Shown one piece after another: positions 8,635 to 16,109 of a stretch of 25,756 nt of DNA; positions within the stretch are counted from its first letter, which is position 1, and every line of letters starts with the position of its first letter. Source of the DNA: a virus. The position numbers were made by a program, and so were the translations under genes. Location of the stretch: IMG/VR virus record IMGVR_UViG_3300032331_000368, positions 1 to 25,756 of that record, one strand, 5' to 3'. The notes beneath the pieces were generated by a model, which saw only the letters and a program-made list of their open reading frames with translations, did not search any database and was not told the origin of the DNA.

Positions 8635-8950
8635 GCAGCTTCTTTCTGGCTTCTAAGCAAAGTGGACTTCCTTTTTCAAAACGTGAACAAGCTTGTGGAC
8701 GATGCTCGTATATCGAGCAAGATACTGATTTGCCAACTGTACCACACAATGCGATACACCTGCTATTGTTTGTTTTGAGCAGCGGATAATCATCTCGTAT
8801 AAACTCTTTAGGGATTCCGATGGCATCACTCTTGTCCTTTCGCAAAATTGGCCAGCTCCACTTGTGACTGCAACAAGCCCCGCAAGTCTTGCAATCCAGT
8901 CCTGACGTTACAATAGGGGACAACTGGTTGCTCGTGCAGGACGTTTTCAT
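8612..8950 (-). CDS. YkgJ-type CxxCxxCC metal-binding protein
   Basis: This 112-residue protein matches the CxxCxxCC family (YkgJ/UPF0153, putative zinc or iron chelation). LDCKTCGACC places Cys20, Cys23, Cys26 and Cys27, followed by Cys78 in VSCSIYEHRP, Cys88 in QACSRFEKG and Cys98 in SPLCLEAR, the characteristic spacing of the family. The biochemical role of the family is poorly known. Odd feature: it overlaps the end of the PP-loop gene by 125 bases in another frame, and the conserved CxxCxxCC motif itself lies in the overlap. The only ATG that keeps this motif is at 8950; a non-ATG start near residue 18 (CTG) cannot be excluded. The last 23 bases overlap the next gene. Confidence 0.75.
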   Translation of the reverse strand: MKTSCTSNQLSPIVTSGLDCKTCGACCSHKWSWPILRKDKSDAIGIPKEFIRDDYPLLKTNNSRCIALCGTVGKSVSCSIYEHRPQACSRFEKGSPLCLEARKKLHETKRSL

Positions 8951-9683
8951 GTAGGTTTTCTACATCAATGCCAAATTTCGGGCAATAAACAAACTTACCT
9001 TCGCGCTTATCAACGCACCTAAAACAGGCATGAACATAGTCCGAGTTGTACTGCTTGTCCTTTTTACTGACTACGTTCTCATCGTACCGATTCTGATCAA
9101 ATTTGATTTGGTTAATGTGCATCCAATCAGCCACATCCTCATCAGTCCACTCCCGTAACGGGAACCACATTTGTGTAATGGCACCGATATACTTCATGTC
9201 AACCTCTAGCGGGATTTGACCGGTGATTGGATCTTCATCAGAAGACTTGTGCCCACAAAGAAGAACATCAAAGTCACTAATTACAAAAGCCTTTGGCCGG
9301 TTAAGCCATTCCTTCCCGCACACCCAGGGCTTATCTTCCTCAAATGGCTCGGTGCCGCGCATTACCTTAATGGCACCATCACCGGCAGAATAGGTCTCAC
9401 AAACGTCAATGCGGCCATTTCCGTGCGTTAAAGCAACGGACTGTGGCACCCAGTCATGCACGGTTATATTTAACTCCTGCTGCACCTCATGATGATGCTT
9501 GTACTTCTCTGGAAGAAATGGAAGTTTCCAGTGAATCACCTCAATATCAGGACGTTCTTCACGGGCAATATCAAGCAGCACAGTGCTATCTTTGCCACCA
9601 CTCCAAAGCACGGCAGGCCGTTTTGCGTGTTTAAGTGCAAGTTGAATTGCAGATACCGATTTTACTTTTGTTGATAGTTTCAT
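8826..9683 (-). CDS. PAPS-reductase-family / PP-loop nucleotide hydrolase
   Basis: This 285-residue protein belongs to the adenine-nucleotide alpha-hydrolase superfamily. SGGKDST (residues 28-34) is the PP-loop that binds ATP or PAPS pyrophosphate. WFPLREWTDEDVADWM (about 173-188) is the typical downstream motif of PAPS-reductase-like proteins. CFRC (Cys220, Cys223) and Cys234 may bind metal or take part in redox chemistry. Phage members of this family are widespread; roles in sulfur metabolism or nucleic-acid thiolation have been considered, and the sequence does not decide. It is embedded among virion genes: its start overlaps the upstream stop (TAATG), and its end overlaps the CxxCxxCC gene. 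The last 28 residues lie in that overlap and may be a late extension. Confidence 0.85.
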   Translation of the reverse strand: MKLSTKVKSVSAIQLALKHAKRPAVLWSGGKDSTVLLDIAREERPDIEVIHWKLPFLPEKYKHHHEVQQELNITVHDWVPQSVALTHGNGRIDVCETYSAGDGAIKVMRGTEPFEEDKPWVCGKEWLNRPKAFVISDFDVLLCGHKSSDEDPITGQIPLEVDMKYIGAITQMWFPLREWTDEDVADWMHINQIKFDQNRYDENVVSKKDKQYNSDYVHACFRCVDKREGKFVYCPKFGIDVENLHENVLHEQPVVPYCNVRTGLQDLRGLLQSQVELANFAKGQE

Positions 9684-10543
9684 TAAAATGCTATACCAGC
9701 ACCCATCAATGCTCCACCTGCAATAGATCCAAACATGCTAGACTTTCCAGCATTTGATGCCGCATTAGCCTGGGCCTGCGCTCCAGCTAGGTTCATCTGC
9801 GCGTTATATGCACCATAAATGCTTCCCATTCCAGTCTGGCTCTCTGGGTTAAACAACGCTGGTCCAGACTGCTGCTGACTCATAAGCGCATTCTGTGATG
9901 CCTGACCGCCAAATGCACCAGCATACATAGGCTGTTGGTAGAACGAAGCTAGACCAGGCGCAGCGGCTTGCTGCTGATACTGGCCGAGCTGCATGCCAGT
10001 GCCTAGCAATTGCTGTTCGCGGCCCTGCCGGTACTGATAGCGATTCAAGACCTCGGCAAGATTTGCCTGTTGGCCAAGCGCAGTGCCACGAGCAGCATAT
10101 CCAGCGCGAGTCTGTTGCTCGATAGAACGCTGTTCTTCAGGTGACAGATTTGTTCCATTCGCTTGTAGCTGCTGTAGCTTCTGCTGGCCATAGTTCTGGA
10201 TGGCTTGATTGATGTCGTAGGTGCCACTTGCCTGCTGAAAAGACTTAAGATACTCGGGAGCCTGCTCTTGAAGTGCCTTTTGCTGCGCGGCCTGCTGGCT
10301 ACGCATGTAGCTAGCTTCAAGCTCAGAATAAGAGGGCTGTAGCTGCTTATAAAGCGCAAGCTGATCGGCAGCAGACTGAGCTTCAATTTGGCCCTGTAGC
10401 TTCTGATATTGCGGCTGAAACTCAGCTTCCTTGGCGTATACCTGTGGAGCAAGATCAATTTGAGCCTGCAAGATGGACCGCATCGACTCTTGATAATTAG
10501 GTGCTGCCGGTGCTTGGATTGTTGTGCTTTTTGAGCCTCCCAT
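9683..10543 (-). CDS. Probable internal virion protein, glutamine/alanine-rich (286 residues)
   Basis: The protein starts MGGSKSTTIQAPAAPNY, a form I associate with small internal or connector proteins of environmental podoviruses. Residues about 20-200 are strongly Q/A/L-rich and predicted to be helical coiled coil. The C-terminus is glycine-rich and hydrophobic (GSIAGGALMGAGIAF, the last 15 residues), a likely membrane-interacting tail. This combination fits a protein carried in the head and inserted into the host envelope during DNA ejection, like T7 gp14 in position, though no sequence similarity can be claimed. Its start overlaps the upstream GNAT-like gene by 47 bases, and its stop overlaps the start of the PP-loop gene. 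Confidence 0.7.
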   Translation of the reverse strand: MGGSKSTTIQAPAAPNYQESMRSILQAQIDLAPQVYAKEAEFQPQYQKLQGQIEAQSAADQLALYKQLQPSYSELEASYMRSQQAAQQKALQEQAPEYLKSFQQASGTYDINQAIQNYGQQKLQQLQANGTNLSPEEQRSIEQQTRAGYAARGTALGQQANLAEVLNRYQYRQGREQQLLGTGMQLGQYQQQAAAPGLASFYQQPMYAGAFGGQASQNALMSQQQSGPALFNPESQTGMGSIYGAYNAQMNLAGAQAQANAASNAGKSSMFGSIAGGALMGAGIAF

Positions 10544-10943
10544 AAAATAGTATTCTTTCTAATTTGCTTGCAGTTAATTCAGTTGAGTTGCCTCTCCTCC
10601 AAGCATGAAACTCATACACGGGACTTGAACGTGATTGTAAGAAGTTTGATATGAGTTCTGCAAGTGCGTATTTATTGACGGCCCAGACCATGTGTGCAGT
10701 CCACACACCATCCCTGCCTTGCCAGTGCCAGTCGAAGTCCCTACAGCCTGGATGTGCCGTTGCAACGCCGGCAATGATGCCATCCTGCTCTGACCAGAAC
10801 AACCCGCTATGAATAGCGTAGAAAGCAATATAGTTGGCGCACTCATTGCGAGTAACGCGCCCAAGTAAATTGAGATTTTCTTTAGATTGTTCATAAGTTA
10901 AATCAATTATACGCTCGTATAACTCAAGCGTTAATTGCTTCAT
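10497..10943 (-). CDS. GNAT-like small protein (possible internal virion protein)
   Basis: This 148-residue protein has the rough layout of a GNAT acetyltransferase fold: DGIIAGVATAHPG resembles the central beta strands, WTAHMVWAVNKYALAELISNFL a strand followed by a helix, and YEFHAWRRGNSTELTASKLERI the C-terminal strand and helix. T7 gp13, an internal virion protein, has a comparable GNAT-like layout and a similar place in the genome. A clear acetyl-CoA loop (Q/RxxGxG/A) is not visible, so catalytic activity is doubtful. It starts 6 bases downstream of the second fibre gene, and its last 47 bases overlap the next internal virion gene. The function remains tentative. Confidence 0.65.
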   Translation of the reverse strand: MKQLTLELYERIIDLTYEQSKENLNLLGRVTRNECANYIAFYAIHSGLFWSEQDGIIAGVATAHPGCRDFDWHWQGRDGVWTAHMVWAVNKYALAELISNFLQSRSSPVYEFHAWRRGNSTELTASKLERILFYGRLKKHNNPSTGST

Positions 10944-10949
10944 TATTTT

Positions 10950-11951
10950 TTAGTTTCCAAAAATTTGAACACACACAAGTGCGCTATCAACTTCTGCTGA
11001 AAAATTGTAATTTGTTACGCGCAACCACATTGAAGTTGTAGTTGGAGTAACTAATACTGCTAATAATCCACAAAACGGAACTGCGACAGATGGATTGCCT
11101 GAACTACTTGGTTGCGCGCTTAATGTAGCTGTATAATTTATATCACCTAAAGCGGTTGCAAAATTTACTGAGTAAACTCCTGCGCCATATTTTGTAATGC
11201 TAGAAACATTATACGAAGAATTAATTGTACATCCTTGAAATGTTATACTTACTGCAAATATTGCTGTTGTGGCAATAGTTTGAATTGTAAACGAAGTGTC
11301 GTTAATTCGCGTTATAACATATGCGCCAACAGCAACACCTGTAAGCACATTGACAGTATTTCCAGTAATTAAATTATGGTTTGATGCAGTTGAGATTGTT
11401 GCAGTTGTGCTGCCAGATGCCCTAGTGACAGTTGATGTTCCACCTGCCCATGTTGCAGAAGTTGTGCCGTCAAAGTTAACCCATGCTTTTGCAAGCCCTG
11501 GCCTATTGTCAGAATACTGCTTTGTTACAGCCTGAAGGGCACTAACGGGATCTTTAGATAGTGTTATGACTGCTGCTGTAGTTAGGGTAACATTTCCGCT
11601 TACCGTTCCTCCAGTTACAGCAAGAAAATTTGCATCAACATGTCCTTTGGAAATAGCTTGCAATGCGCTCACCTGCTGTGTGGAACCAAGCACCAACTGC
11701 GCTCCCGTTGTAAGAGGGATAGTGCCATCTGCTCTTAAAGCCCCCACGGCATCAAGCGCACTGGAAATTGTTGTTTTCTTTAACGAGCCGGCCTTGTTAA
11801 TGAGGATGGCATCCGTTGGTGCTGCAGTATCGGATACTTGATCTGAGATAGCCCCAGGCAGCAACACGGCACTATCAACGTGTGCGTTAAGATTTATGGC
11901 GGTGACCTGATCGCCAGTTGCAAATGTAGTTCCTTTTTGTATTTGAGCCAT
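10950..11951 (-). CDS. Second tail fibre / spike-like protein
   Basis: This 333-residue protein is probably a virion fibre. The N-terminus (TTFATGDQVTAINLNAHVDSAV) resembles attachment regions of phage fibres. Residues about 60-150 contain short T/A/V-rich repeats, including VSALQAISKGHVDANFLAV and VSALQAVTKQYSDN. The C-terminal domain starts at AKAWVNFDG (about 154-162) and contains INSSYNVSSITKYGAGVYSV (about 243-262), a receptor-region signature found in many tail fibres. A separate segment of about 55 residues (TTATISTASNHNLITGNTV onward) is inserted between these two parts. It starts 2 bases after the nozzle-like gene and has the best Shine-Dalgarno sequence in the window (GAGGA, 7 bases upstream). 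Confidence 0.8.
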   Translation of the reverse strand: MAQIQKGTTFATGDQVTAINLNAHVDSAVLLPGAISDQVSDTAAPTDAILINKAGSLKKTTISSALDAVGALRADGTIPLTTGAQLVLGSTQQVSALQAISKGHVDANFLAVTGGTVSGNVTLTTAAVITLSKDPVSALQAVTKQYSDNRPGLAKAWVNFDGTTSATWAGGTSTVTRASGSTTATISTASNHNLITGNTVNVLTGVAVGAYVITRINDTSFTIQTIATTAIFAVSITFQGCTINSSYNVSSITKYGAGVYSVNFATALGDINYTATLSAQPSSSGNPSVAVPFCGLLAVLVTPTTTSMWLRVTNYNFSAEVDSALVCVQIFGN

Positions 11952-11953
11952 AC

Positions 11954-13915
11954 TTATTCCTCAGAAATCATGTTTCGATTAGCGGTTATTGCATATAGCG
12001 CAGCACTTTTCAATGCTGGTCTTCCGGTTATAAACTGCACTTCCATATCCATGCAAGCACCTCTTAATGCGATTCTTGGTCGAAGCGTTGAATCTGTTGT
12101 TGCTGATCCAGTAAATTGATACGCAAGAATTGTTTCCGCCACATCAGGATCATGTGTTCTGGCGTAAAGATTTATAAAATTACCAGCAGAATTGTTGAAT
12201 TGATATTCAGCACGCAAAAACCTTTTTTCGTTCATGGTGTCAAAGGTGTATTGCCTTGATCTTAAACGAGCATCAATTGCTTCAAGCCGTGGAGTTCCAC
12301 TTGTTATTGTTGCTGGTAATGTAAATGGAATTACAGGAGTTCCAGTAATAGAGGAAAATTGATCGCCACCTTCATTTTGCTCAGTAAGAAAAATGCCACC
12401 AAACTGTCCAGATCCAGCGAAATTAGTCAGAATAAACATTCTGCGCTTTTGACCGTACTGAGATATTTGAATATTATCAATATACATTCCGGTTGGATAT
12501 GTATCTATAGTTTCCCAAGCTTGATTAAGCGTATTATAAACAATGATTTTGTCAGGCCGCGTGCTTGAGCCAGTAGGAATTGCTATAAAAAATCTGTTGT
12601 CGTAGTAGCTAGAAACAGACTTGTTTGCATACTGGAAGTTTACATTATCAAAAAAATCATCAATAGGTTCACTAAGTGGCAACGTATTTCCAATCAGCTT
12701 TAGATCAAGCTGTGGCGATAGCATATGCACGCCTTTACCAGATAAGAACAGCACAAACTGGCCGGCAGATACGATACTCTTGCGAGACAAACAACCAATC
12801 TGAGTTGTTACCACAGTGATCTGACTCATGTCAGCAGCAGCAGGATCAAGCCTGGGATCAATGAATGCTATGAAAATTGACTTGGCCATGAACACCAAGA
12901 AGTTGTTCTCAACCCAAGGCAACACGCCAACAATAGTATCATTGCCGCCTTGGTTAATAATAAAATTGTTTAACGTAAAGTCAAAATTTTCGGACAGAAT
13001 ATCACTAACAACAATTTCATTGTTTGAGATCTTACAAACAATTCTATTTTGAAAATACAAACCAAAGTCAGAAGGTGGTATAGAACCAAACTGTGGCGTA
13101 TATCCAGTTTGAGTTTGTACGTTGTTGTTAATGGACGTTTGTGGTGCAACAATCAGGCTATTAGAAACACCATCCCAAATAAGCGGAGGCTTAACCTTAA
13201 CTACACACGCATGATACGGTTGTCCTGATGCTGTAATTGTAGATCCAGTATTATTGGTATATGAAAACTGAAACGATGTAGTTCCAGTAACTTGAGTTAC
13301 AATAAACGTATTGTTAAATGACGAATGTTGCGCATCAGTAATATTAAAAATTGTTACCTCATCACCAAGCGCATAAGTTGTGAAAAGCGAGTTTACCCAA
13401 GTGGCAGTCACAGTCACAGTAGCACCATTTGCTACTGTAGCATGCGTAAGATTTAATGCACAGGTAGTAGATGTGCCGCCAGTGCCATATCGAGTTTCAG
13501 TTTCTTGACCTCTAAAGATGTAGAGCTTACCAAGAGCTTGCACCACATCCACTATACCTCCAGATACTATGCCGCGAGTATAGCTGTTCTGTGTTGGGAA
13601 CGTCTTTGCTACTGAAAGCGTTGCTGTCTCGGTATTGTACAGGTACAGCGAGTCAGTAAACACAAGTACTATGTTATCTTGCCCATTAGCATCCACATAG
13701 TTTCCCGCACCAACCATGACCTTGTTATTAAGGGTGGTATCCGTGAGCCTAGAACACCCTTTACGCGGCTGTGCAGTGCCACGCTGTAGTCGCATATTAA
13801 ATGAAGCTTGAGCAAAACCTGGCTGAAGATTCGACGGGTCTAAGCGACTGTTGAATCCAATGAAGTTGTTATCAACCTCCTGCAGTACATTGCTGGCAGC
13901 TTCAGGCTTTGGCAT
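11954..13915 (-). CDS. Nozzle-like / DNA-stabilisation-like tail protein
   Basis: This 653-residue protein is built mainly of beta strands, as expected of the beta-propeller nozzle or packaged-DNA stabilisation proteins of podoviruses (T7 gp12 or P22 gp10 in role). NNFIGFNSRLDPSNLQPGFA and RLQRGTAQPRKGCSRL near the N-terminus resemble such proteins: a line on positions, then the expected N-terminal RxG strand. Repeated blade-like segments follow (for example NIVLVFTDSLYLYNTETATL, KLYIFRGQETETRYG, FFIAIPTGSSTRPDKIIVYN). Residues about 152-236 look like an inserted Ig-like module. It starts one base after the zinc-ribbon gene stop (TAATATG). The nozzle role is inferred from fold-like pattern, size and context. 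Confidence 0.65.
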   Translation of the reverse strand: MPKPEAASNVLQEVDNNFIGFNSRLDPSNLQPGFAQASFNMRLQRGTAQPRKGCSRLTDTTLNNKVMVGAGNYVDANGQDNIVLVFTDSLYLYNTETATLSVAKTFPTQNSYTRGIVSGGIVDVVQALGKLYIFRGQETETRYGTGGTSTTCALNLTHATVANGATVTVTATWVNSLFTTYALGDEVTIFNITDAQHSSFNNTFIVTQVTGTTSFQFSYTNNTGSTITASGQPYHACVVKVKPPLIWDGVSNSLIVAPQTSINNNVQTQTGYTPQFGSIPPSDFGLYFQNRIVCKISNNEIVVSDILSENFDFTLNNFIINQGGNDTIVGVLPWVENNFLVFMAKSIFIAFIDPRLDPAAADMSQITVVTTQIGCLSRKSIVSAGQFVLFLSGKGVHMLSPQLDLKLIGNTLPLSEPIDDFFDNVNFQYANKSVSSYYDNRFFIAIPTGSSTRPDKIIVYNTLNQAWETIDTYPTGMYIDNIQISQYGQKRRMFILTNFAGSGQFGGIFLTEQNEGGDQFSSITGTPVIPFTLPATITSGTPRLEAIDARLRSRQYTFDTMNEKRFLRAEYQFNNSAGNFINLYARTHDPDVAETILAYQFTGSATTDSTLRPRIALRGACMDMEVQFITGRPALKSAALYAITANRNMISEE

Positions 13916-13916
13916 A

Positions 13917-14237
13917 TTAGGACTTTACTGCTTGAGATCCTTGACGCACCCACATGGTTGTTTGTGCAGGGGCCGGCATGTCGCCTTCGCTATCAGACTC
14001 GGCAGCATTATCAACGATCATGCGGTCAATTAACTTGATGGCTGATTGAAGAGTGTCGCGCAGATCAAGCATGGTTTGAGTTTCCATACTTTCATGCTCG
14101 GAATCCATGCTATCTTCTTCTCCGTATCCACAATCAGAGCAGCATCCATTTGAACCTACCTGCTCTCCACAATCAGGACAATAACTCTTAGAGGCAAGAG
14201 CCCCAAGCGAACCGAGTGCGAGCATCAATTTTTTCAT
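13917..14237 (-). CDS. Small zinc-ribbon protein
   Basis: This 106-residue protein contains CPDCGEQVGSNGCCSDCGYG (residues 20-39), two CxxC knuckles of a zinc ribbon. The N-terminus (MKKLMLALGSLGALASKS) is basic then hydrophobic and could be a short membrane anchor or signal, an unusual companion for a zinc ribbon. The middle is very acidic (GEEDSMDSEHESMETQ), followed by a helix (MLDLRDTLQSAIKLIDRMIV). I do not recognise a family. It is the first gene after a 52-base gap holding a promoter-like motif, and its stop is one base from the nozzle-like gene start. Confidence 0.65.
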   Translation of the reverse strand: MKKLMLALGSLGALASKSYCPDCGEQVGSNGCCSDCGYGEEDSMDSEHESMETQTMLDLRDTLQSAIKLIDRMIVDNAAESDSEGDMPAPAQTTMWVRQGSQAVKS

Positions 14238-14254
14238 AAATCAAGATCTTTGGA

Positions 14255-14286
14255 GGGTATATTACAAGAAAACACAAATCAATCAA
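14255..14286 (-). promoter_or_regulatory. Promoter-like motif ahead of the zinc-ribbon gene
   Basis: On the minus strand, TTGATT (14286-14281) is followed after 16 bases by TAATAT (14264-14259), continuing as TAATATACCC. This is close to a sigma-70 pattern. The same ten bases, with TTG at the equivalent upstream position and the same 16-base spacer, occur ahead of the large fibre gene. The site lies in one of the few intergenic gaps of the window, 21 bases from the start codon. It could be a phage middle or late promoter. Confidence 0.4.
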
Positions 14287-14289
14287 CTA

Positions 14290-14550
14290 TCATGCAATTC
14301 TATAATGCTTAGTTATTAAAGTTTTACCATCTGAAGTAGTAGTTCTAAATTTGCCAATCTCAGCTTTTTTATGACGAAGCAATCTTGATACAAAATGATG
14401 ATCTCGTCCTGTTTCCTCACAAATTTGCGACATGGTGTACCACCCCTCATTTTCTGGGGGAAAAGGCACGTTAATCTCATCCACCAACTGTTTTAGCCAA
14501 CCTACATTGGCAGGCGGAACGTCCCGTTTTTGGTCTCTTTTGCTAGCCAT
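14290..14550 (-). CDS. Small helix-turn-helix-like protein
   Basis: This 86-residue protein begins MASKRDQKRD, a basic N-terminal tail. The central part, GWYTMSQICEETGRDHHFVS followed by RLLRHKKAEIGKF, has the spacing of a winged-helix or MerR-like helix-turn-helix: helix (MSQICEETG), turn, recognition helix (HHFVSRLLRHK), then a strand-like stretch ending KTLITKHYRIA. It may bind DNA, for example as a regulator, but the target is unknown. The start at 14550 was chosen over the ATG at 14571 because MASKRD is a more natural start and reduces the overlap with the phosphoesterase gene to 49 bases. It ends 52 bases before the next gene. Confidence 0.6.
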   Translation of the reverse strand: MASKRDQKRDVPPANVGWLKQLVDEINVPFPPENEGWYTMSQICEETGRDHHFVSRLLRHKKAEIGKFRTTTSDGKTLITKHYRIA

Positions 14551-15245
14551 ATTATTGTCTCGTTGTCGCAAAATTCACCCCAAGCAAAGCCTCGGCTCCA
14601 TGACGTTGTTGCCCTTCGATTTGCAGCATAGCCTGCTTGCTTGGGATCACCGAGCCAACCCACGCAGTAGCCCGTAGGATGCGCTCTATTGCGTCCCTCT
14701 GCTTGTGTTACCCTGTGCAAGTGTGCTATCAGCACCTTGTTGTGTGTTCCTGTGCAAATAGCCTCCGCGTGATCTCGTACAGCCATTTCGTTGACCATGT
14801 ATCCATGACCGGCGAGCGTGTCTCCAAATGGAAACCAGCCGTCCTGAAAGTTGTAATCTATCACTTTGCATTTAATCTCTCGCGCACGATCTTGAATCTG
14901 TTGATATACGCGGCATGCTAAGGCGGAAATGATGGCTTTAGGCGACTCCATTAAATGTCGGAGTCGAGCCTCATGGTTGCCAAGGAGGTATACTTGTGGG
15001 CGAAGCTGCGAGAGAAATGAAAGTCCATCGTTTAAGTCTCCCTCTGGATCTACAGCCTCATCCGGACTGCCAGCAGATCCGCTGCGGAGACACGCTAAGT
15101 CGATGGCATCACCTAAATGTATAGTGAGCTGTGGCTTAAATCGCTCCTTAAATGCCAGCACCTGACGCAATAACGCTTGATCTGCGAGATGCCCGTGCGA
15201 ACAACCAACCGCAAGGAATCTCTTCCATTTGCGAGTTACGTTCAT
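14502..15245 (-). CDS. Metallophosphoesterase (calcineurin-like)
   Basis: This 247-residue protein shows the ordered metal-binding motifs of calcineurin-like phosphoesterases: GCSHGH (14-19), HLGDAID with Gly45-Asp46, GNHE (89-92), AGHGYM with His147, and AHLH with His175 and His177. The family hydrolyses phosphomonoesters or diesters, including nucleotides and nucleic-acid ends, using two metal ions. The first motif normally reads DxH; here Cys15 takes the place of the Asp, while His17 is kept. The start codon overlaps the lysozyme stop by 4 bases (ATGA), so it is probably expressed with the lysis genes. The substrate cannot be told from the sequence. Confidence 0.85.
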   Translation of the reverse strand: MNVTRKWKRFLAVGCSHGHLADQALLRQVLAFKERFKPQLTIHLGDAIDLACLRSGSAGSPDEAVDPEGDLNDGLSFLSQLRPQVYLLGNHEARLRHLMESPKAIISALACRVYQQIQDRAREIKCKVIDYNFQDGWFPFGDTLAGHGYMVNEMAVRDHAEAICTGTHNKVLIAHLHRVTQAEGRNRAHPTGYCVGWLGDPKQAGYAANRRATTSWSRGFAWGEFCDNETIIWLAKETKNGTFRLPM

Positions 15246-15826
15246 GCGGTTGTAAATAAATCTGCTTCACGATCTCGCCTCAATCTTAAGCCACGGGTAT
15301 CGGGCCATAGACGTTTCATTTCACGAAACAAATCAGGAATCTTGTCTAATTCGTTATTTGCCAGTGCTACCTTGATTTCTAGCATTTCTTGGCGGCGAGG
15401 TCCGTTGAGTGAATTGCCGCGGTTAAACACTAAAGACAGTAACGCAGCAGTCTGTTCCGGTTCAATAGAGTCAGCTTGAGGATATATTTTAAGCATCTGC
15501 GCATAAAACTTAGGCACTGTTACCTGCTTAAACACATCAAGTGCCGCGCTCCAAGAAATAGTCATATCCTTAATCAGCGGCAATTTGGCGTGTGCCGCTT
15601 CGCCTTTAAGGCCAGATACTGCTACTAACCGAGCAAGATCGATGCGGTCAACGTGACCGCTCCAGTCGCGGCTAATTGTGCTGGCATCGTTATATCCGCA
15701 ATCGTATCCAATGCCTACAGTTATGCCAGATGCCTCTCCAGGCCATTCAGGATGCTTGTTGTACTCGCTTTGTCCGCCTGTTTCTTGGTCGATTATGAAC
15801 TGTATTCCTTTGCTGTTTAGATTCAT
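15242..15826 (-). CDS. Endolysin, pesticin-type lysozyme
   Basis: This 194-residue protein has the catalytic arrangement of pesticin/T4-lysozyme-like muramidases. Glu15 in DQETGG, Thr36 and Asp42 in SGITVGIGYDCG are spaced almost as in pesticin (Glu178, Thr201, Asp207 in that protein). It should cut the glycan strands of peptidoglycan at the end of infection. No signal peptide is visible, so it depends on a holin, in line with the holin-like genes just upstream. The start MNLNSKG at 15826 was chosen because the open frame extension to 15886 encodes a hydrophobic stretch that does not belong to such enzymes; a signal-anchor role for that extension is a less likely alternative. It overlaps the upstream membrane-protein gene by 80 bases. 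Confidence 0.88.
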   Translation of the reverse strand: MNLNSKGIQFIIDQETGGQSEYNKHPEWPGEASGITVGIGYDCGYNDASTISRDWSGHVDRIDLARLVAVSGLKGEAAHAKLPLIKDMTISWSAALDVFKQVTVPKFYAQMLKIYPQADSIEPEQTAALLSLVFNRGNSLNGPRRQEMLEIKVALANNELDKIPDLFREMKRLWPDTRGLRLRRDREADLFTTA

Positions 15827-16109
15827 GGAAAGGTTTTGGTTTCGGAAAAAGTAGTGCAACAGAAATAAAATTACATGCAACAGCAAAACTCATAAGAGTT
15901 TCAGTTGGAGTTGGATCATAAGCTGTAATTATGTTTCCAATTGCTGCACAGATAGTTATGCAAAGTCCAGCCTTACGAATAAAACACAACAAGGGCGAAT
16001 CATGCACATCGCTGCGCTTGTCTAGCCAGATCCGCCACAGCAAATAATACACTGCACTTGCAGTGCAGATATTAGCGACTGCGTTTAGAAAGACGTTCGG
16101 AGTCCACAT
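15747..16109 (-). CDS. Small membrane protein of the lysis cassette (third of three)
   Basis: This 120-residue protein has three hydrophobic segments (about residues 8-27, 45-63 and 72-90) and a strongly basic C-terminal tail (NRPRNRRTKRVQ). The topology fits a holin-like or antiholin-like protein. The start MWTPNVF at 16109 is preferred; the open frame extends to an ATG at 16172, which would deepen the overlap with the upstream gene to 101 bases. With the chosen start the overlap is 38 bases. The basic tail lies in an 80-base overlap with the lysozyme gene. No family was recognised with confidence. Confidence 0.6.
   Translation of the reverse strand: MWTPNVFLNAVANICTASAVYYLLWRIWLDKRSDVHDSPLLCFIRKAGLCITICAAIGNIITAYDPTPTETLMSFAVACNFISVALLFPKPKPFHESKQQRNTVHNRPRNRRTKRVQQAS

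Noticed and set aside
10045-10458. Minus-strand open frame of 137 residues inside the Q/A-rich internal virion gene
   Set aside because: Fully contained in another, well-supported gene in a different frame, with an R/S/L-rich composition typical of a shifted reading of glutamine-rich sequence.
10574-10894. Minus-strand open frame of 106 residues with a lipoprotein-like start (LSTLFIAGCSG)
   Set aside because: It lies out of frame inside the GNAT-like gene. The lipobox-like hydrophobic start is tempting as a spanin, but the place is far from the lysis cassette and the remainder has no spanin-like features.
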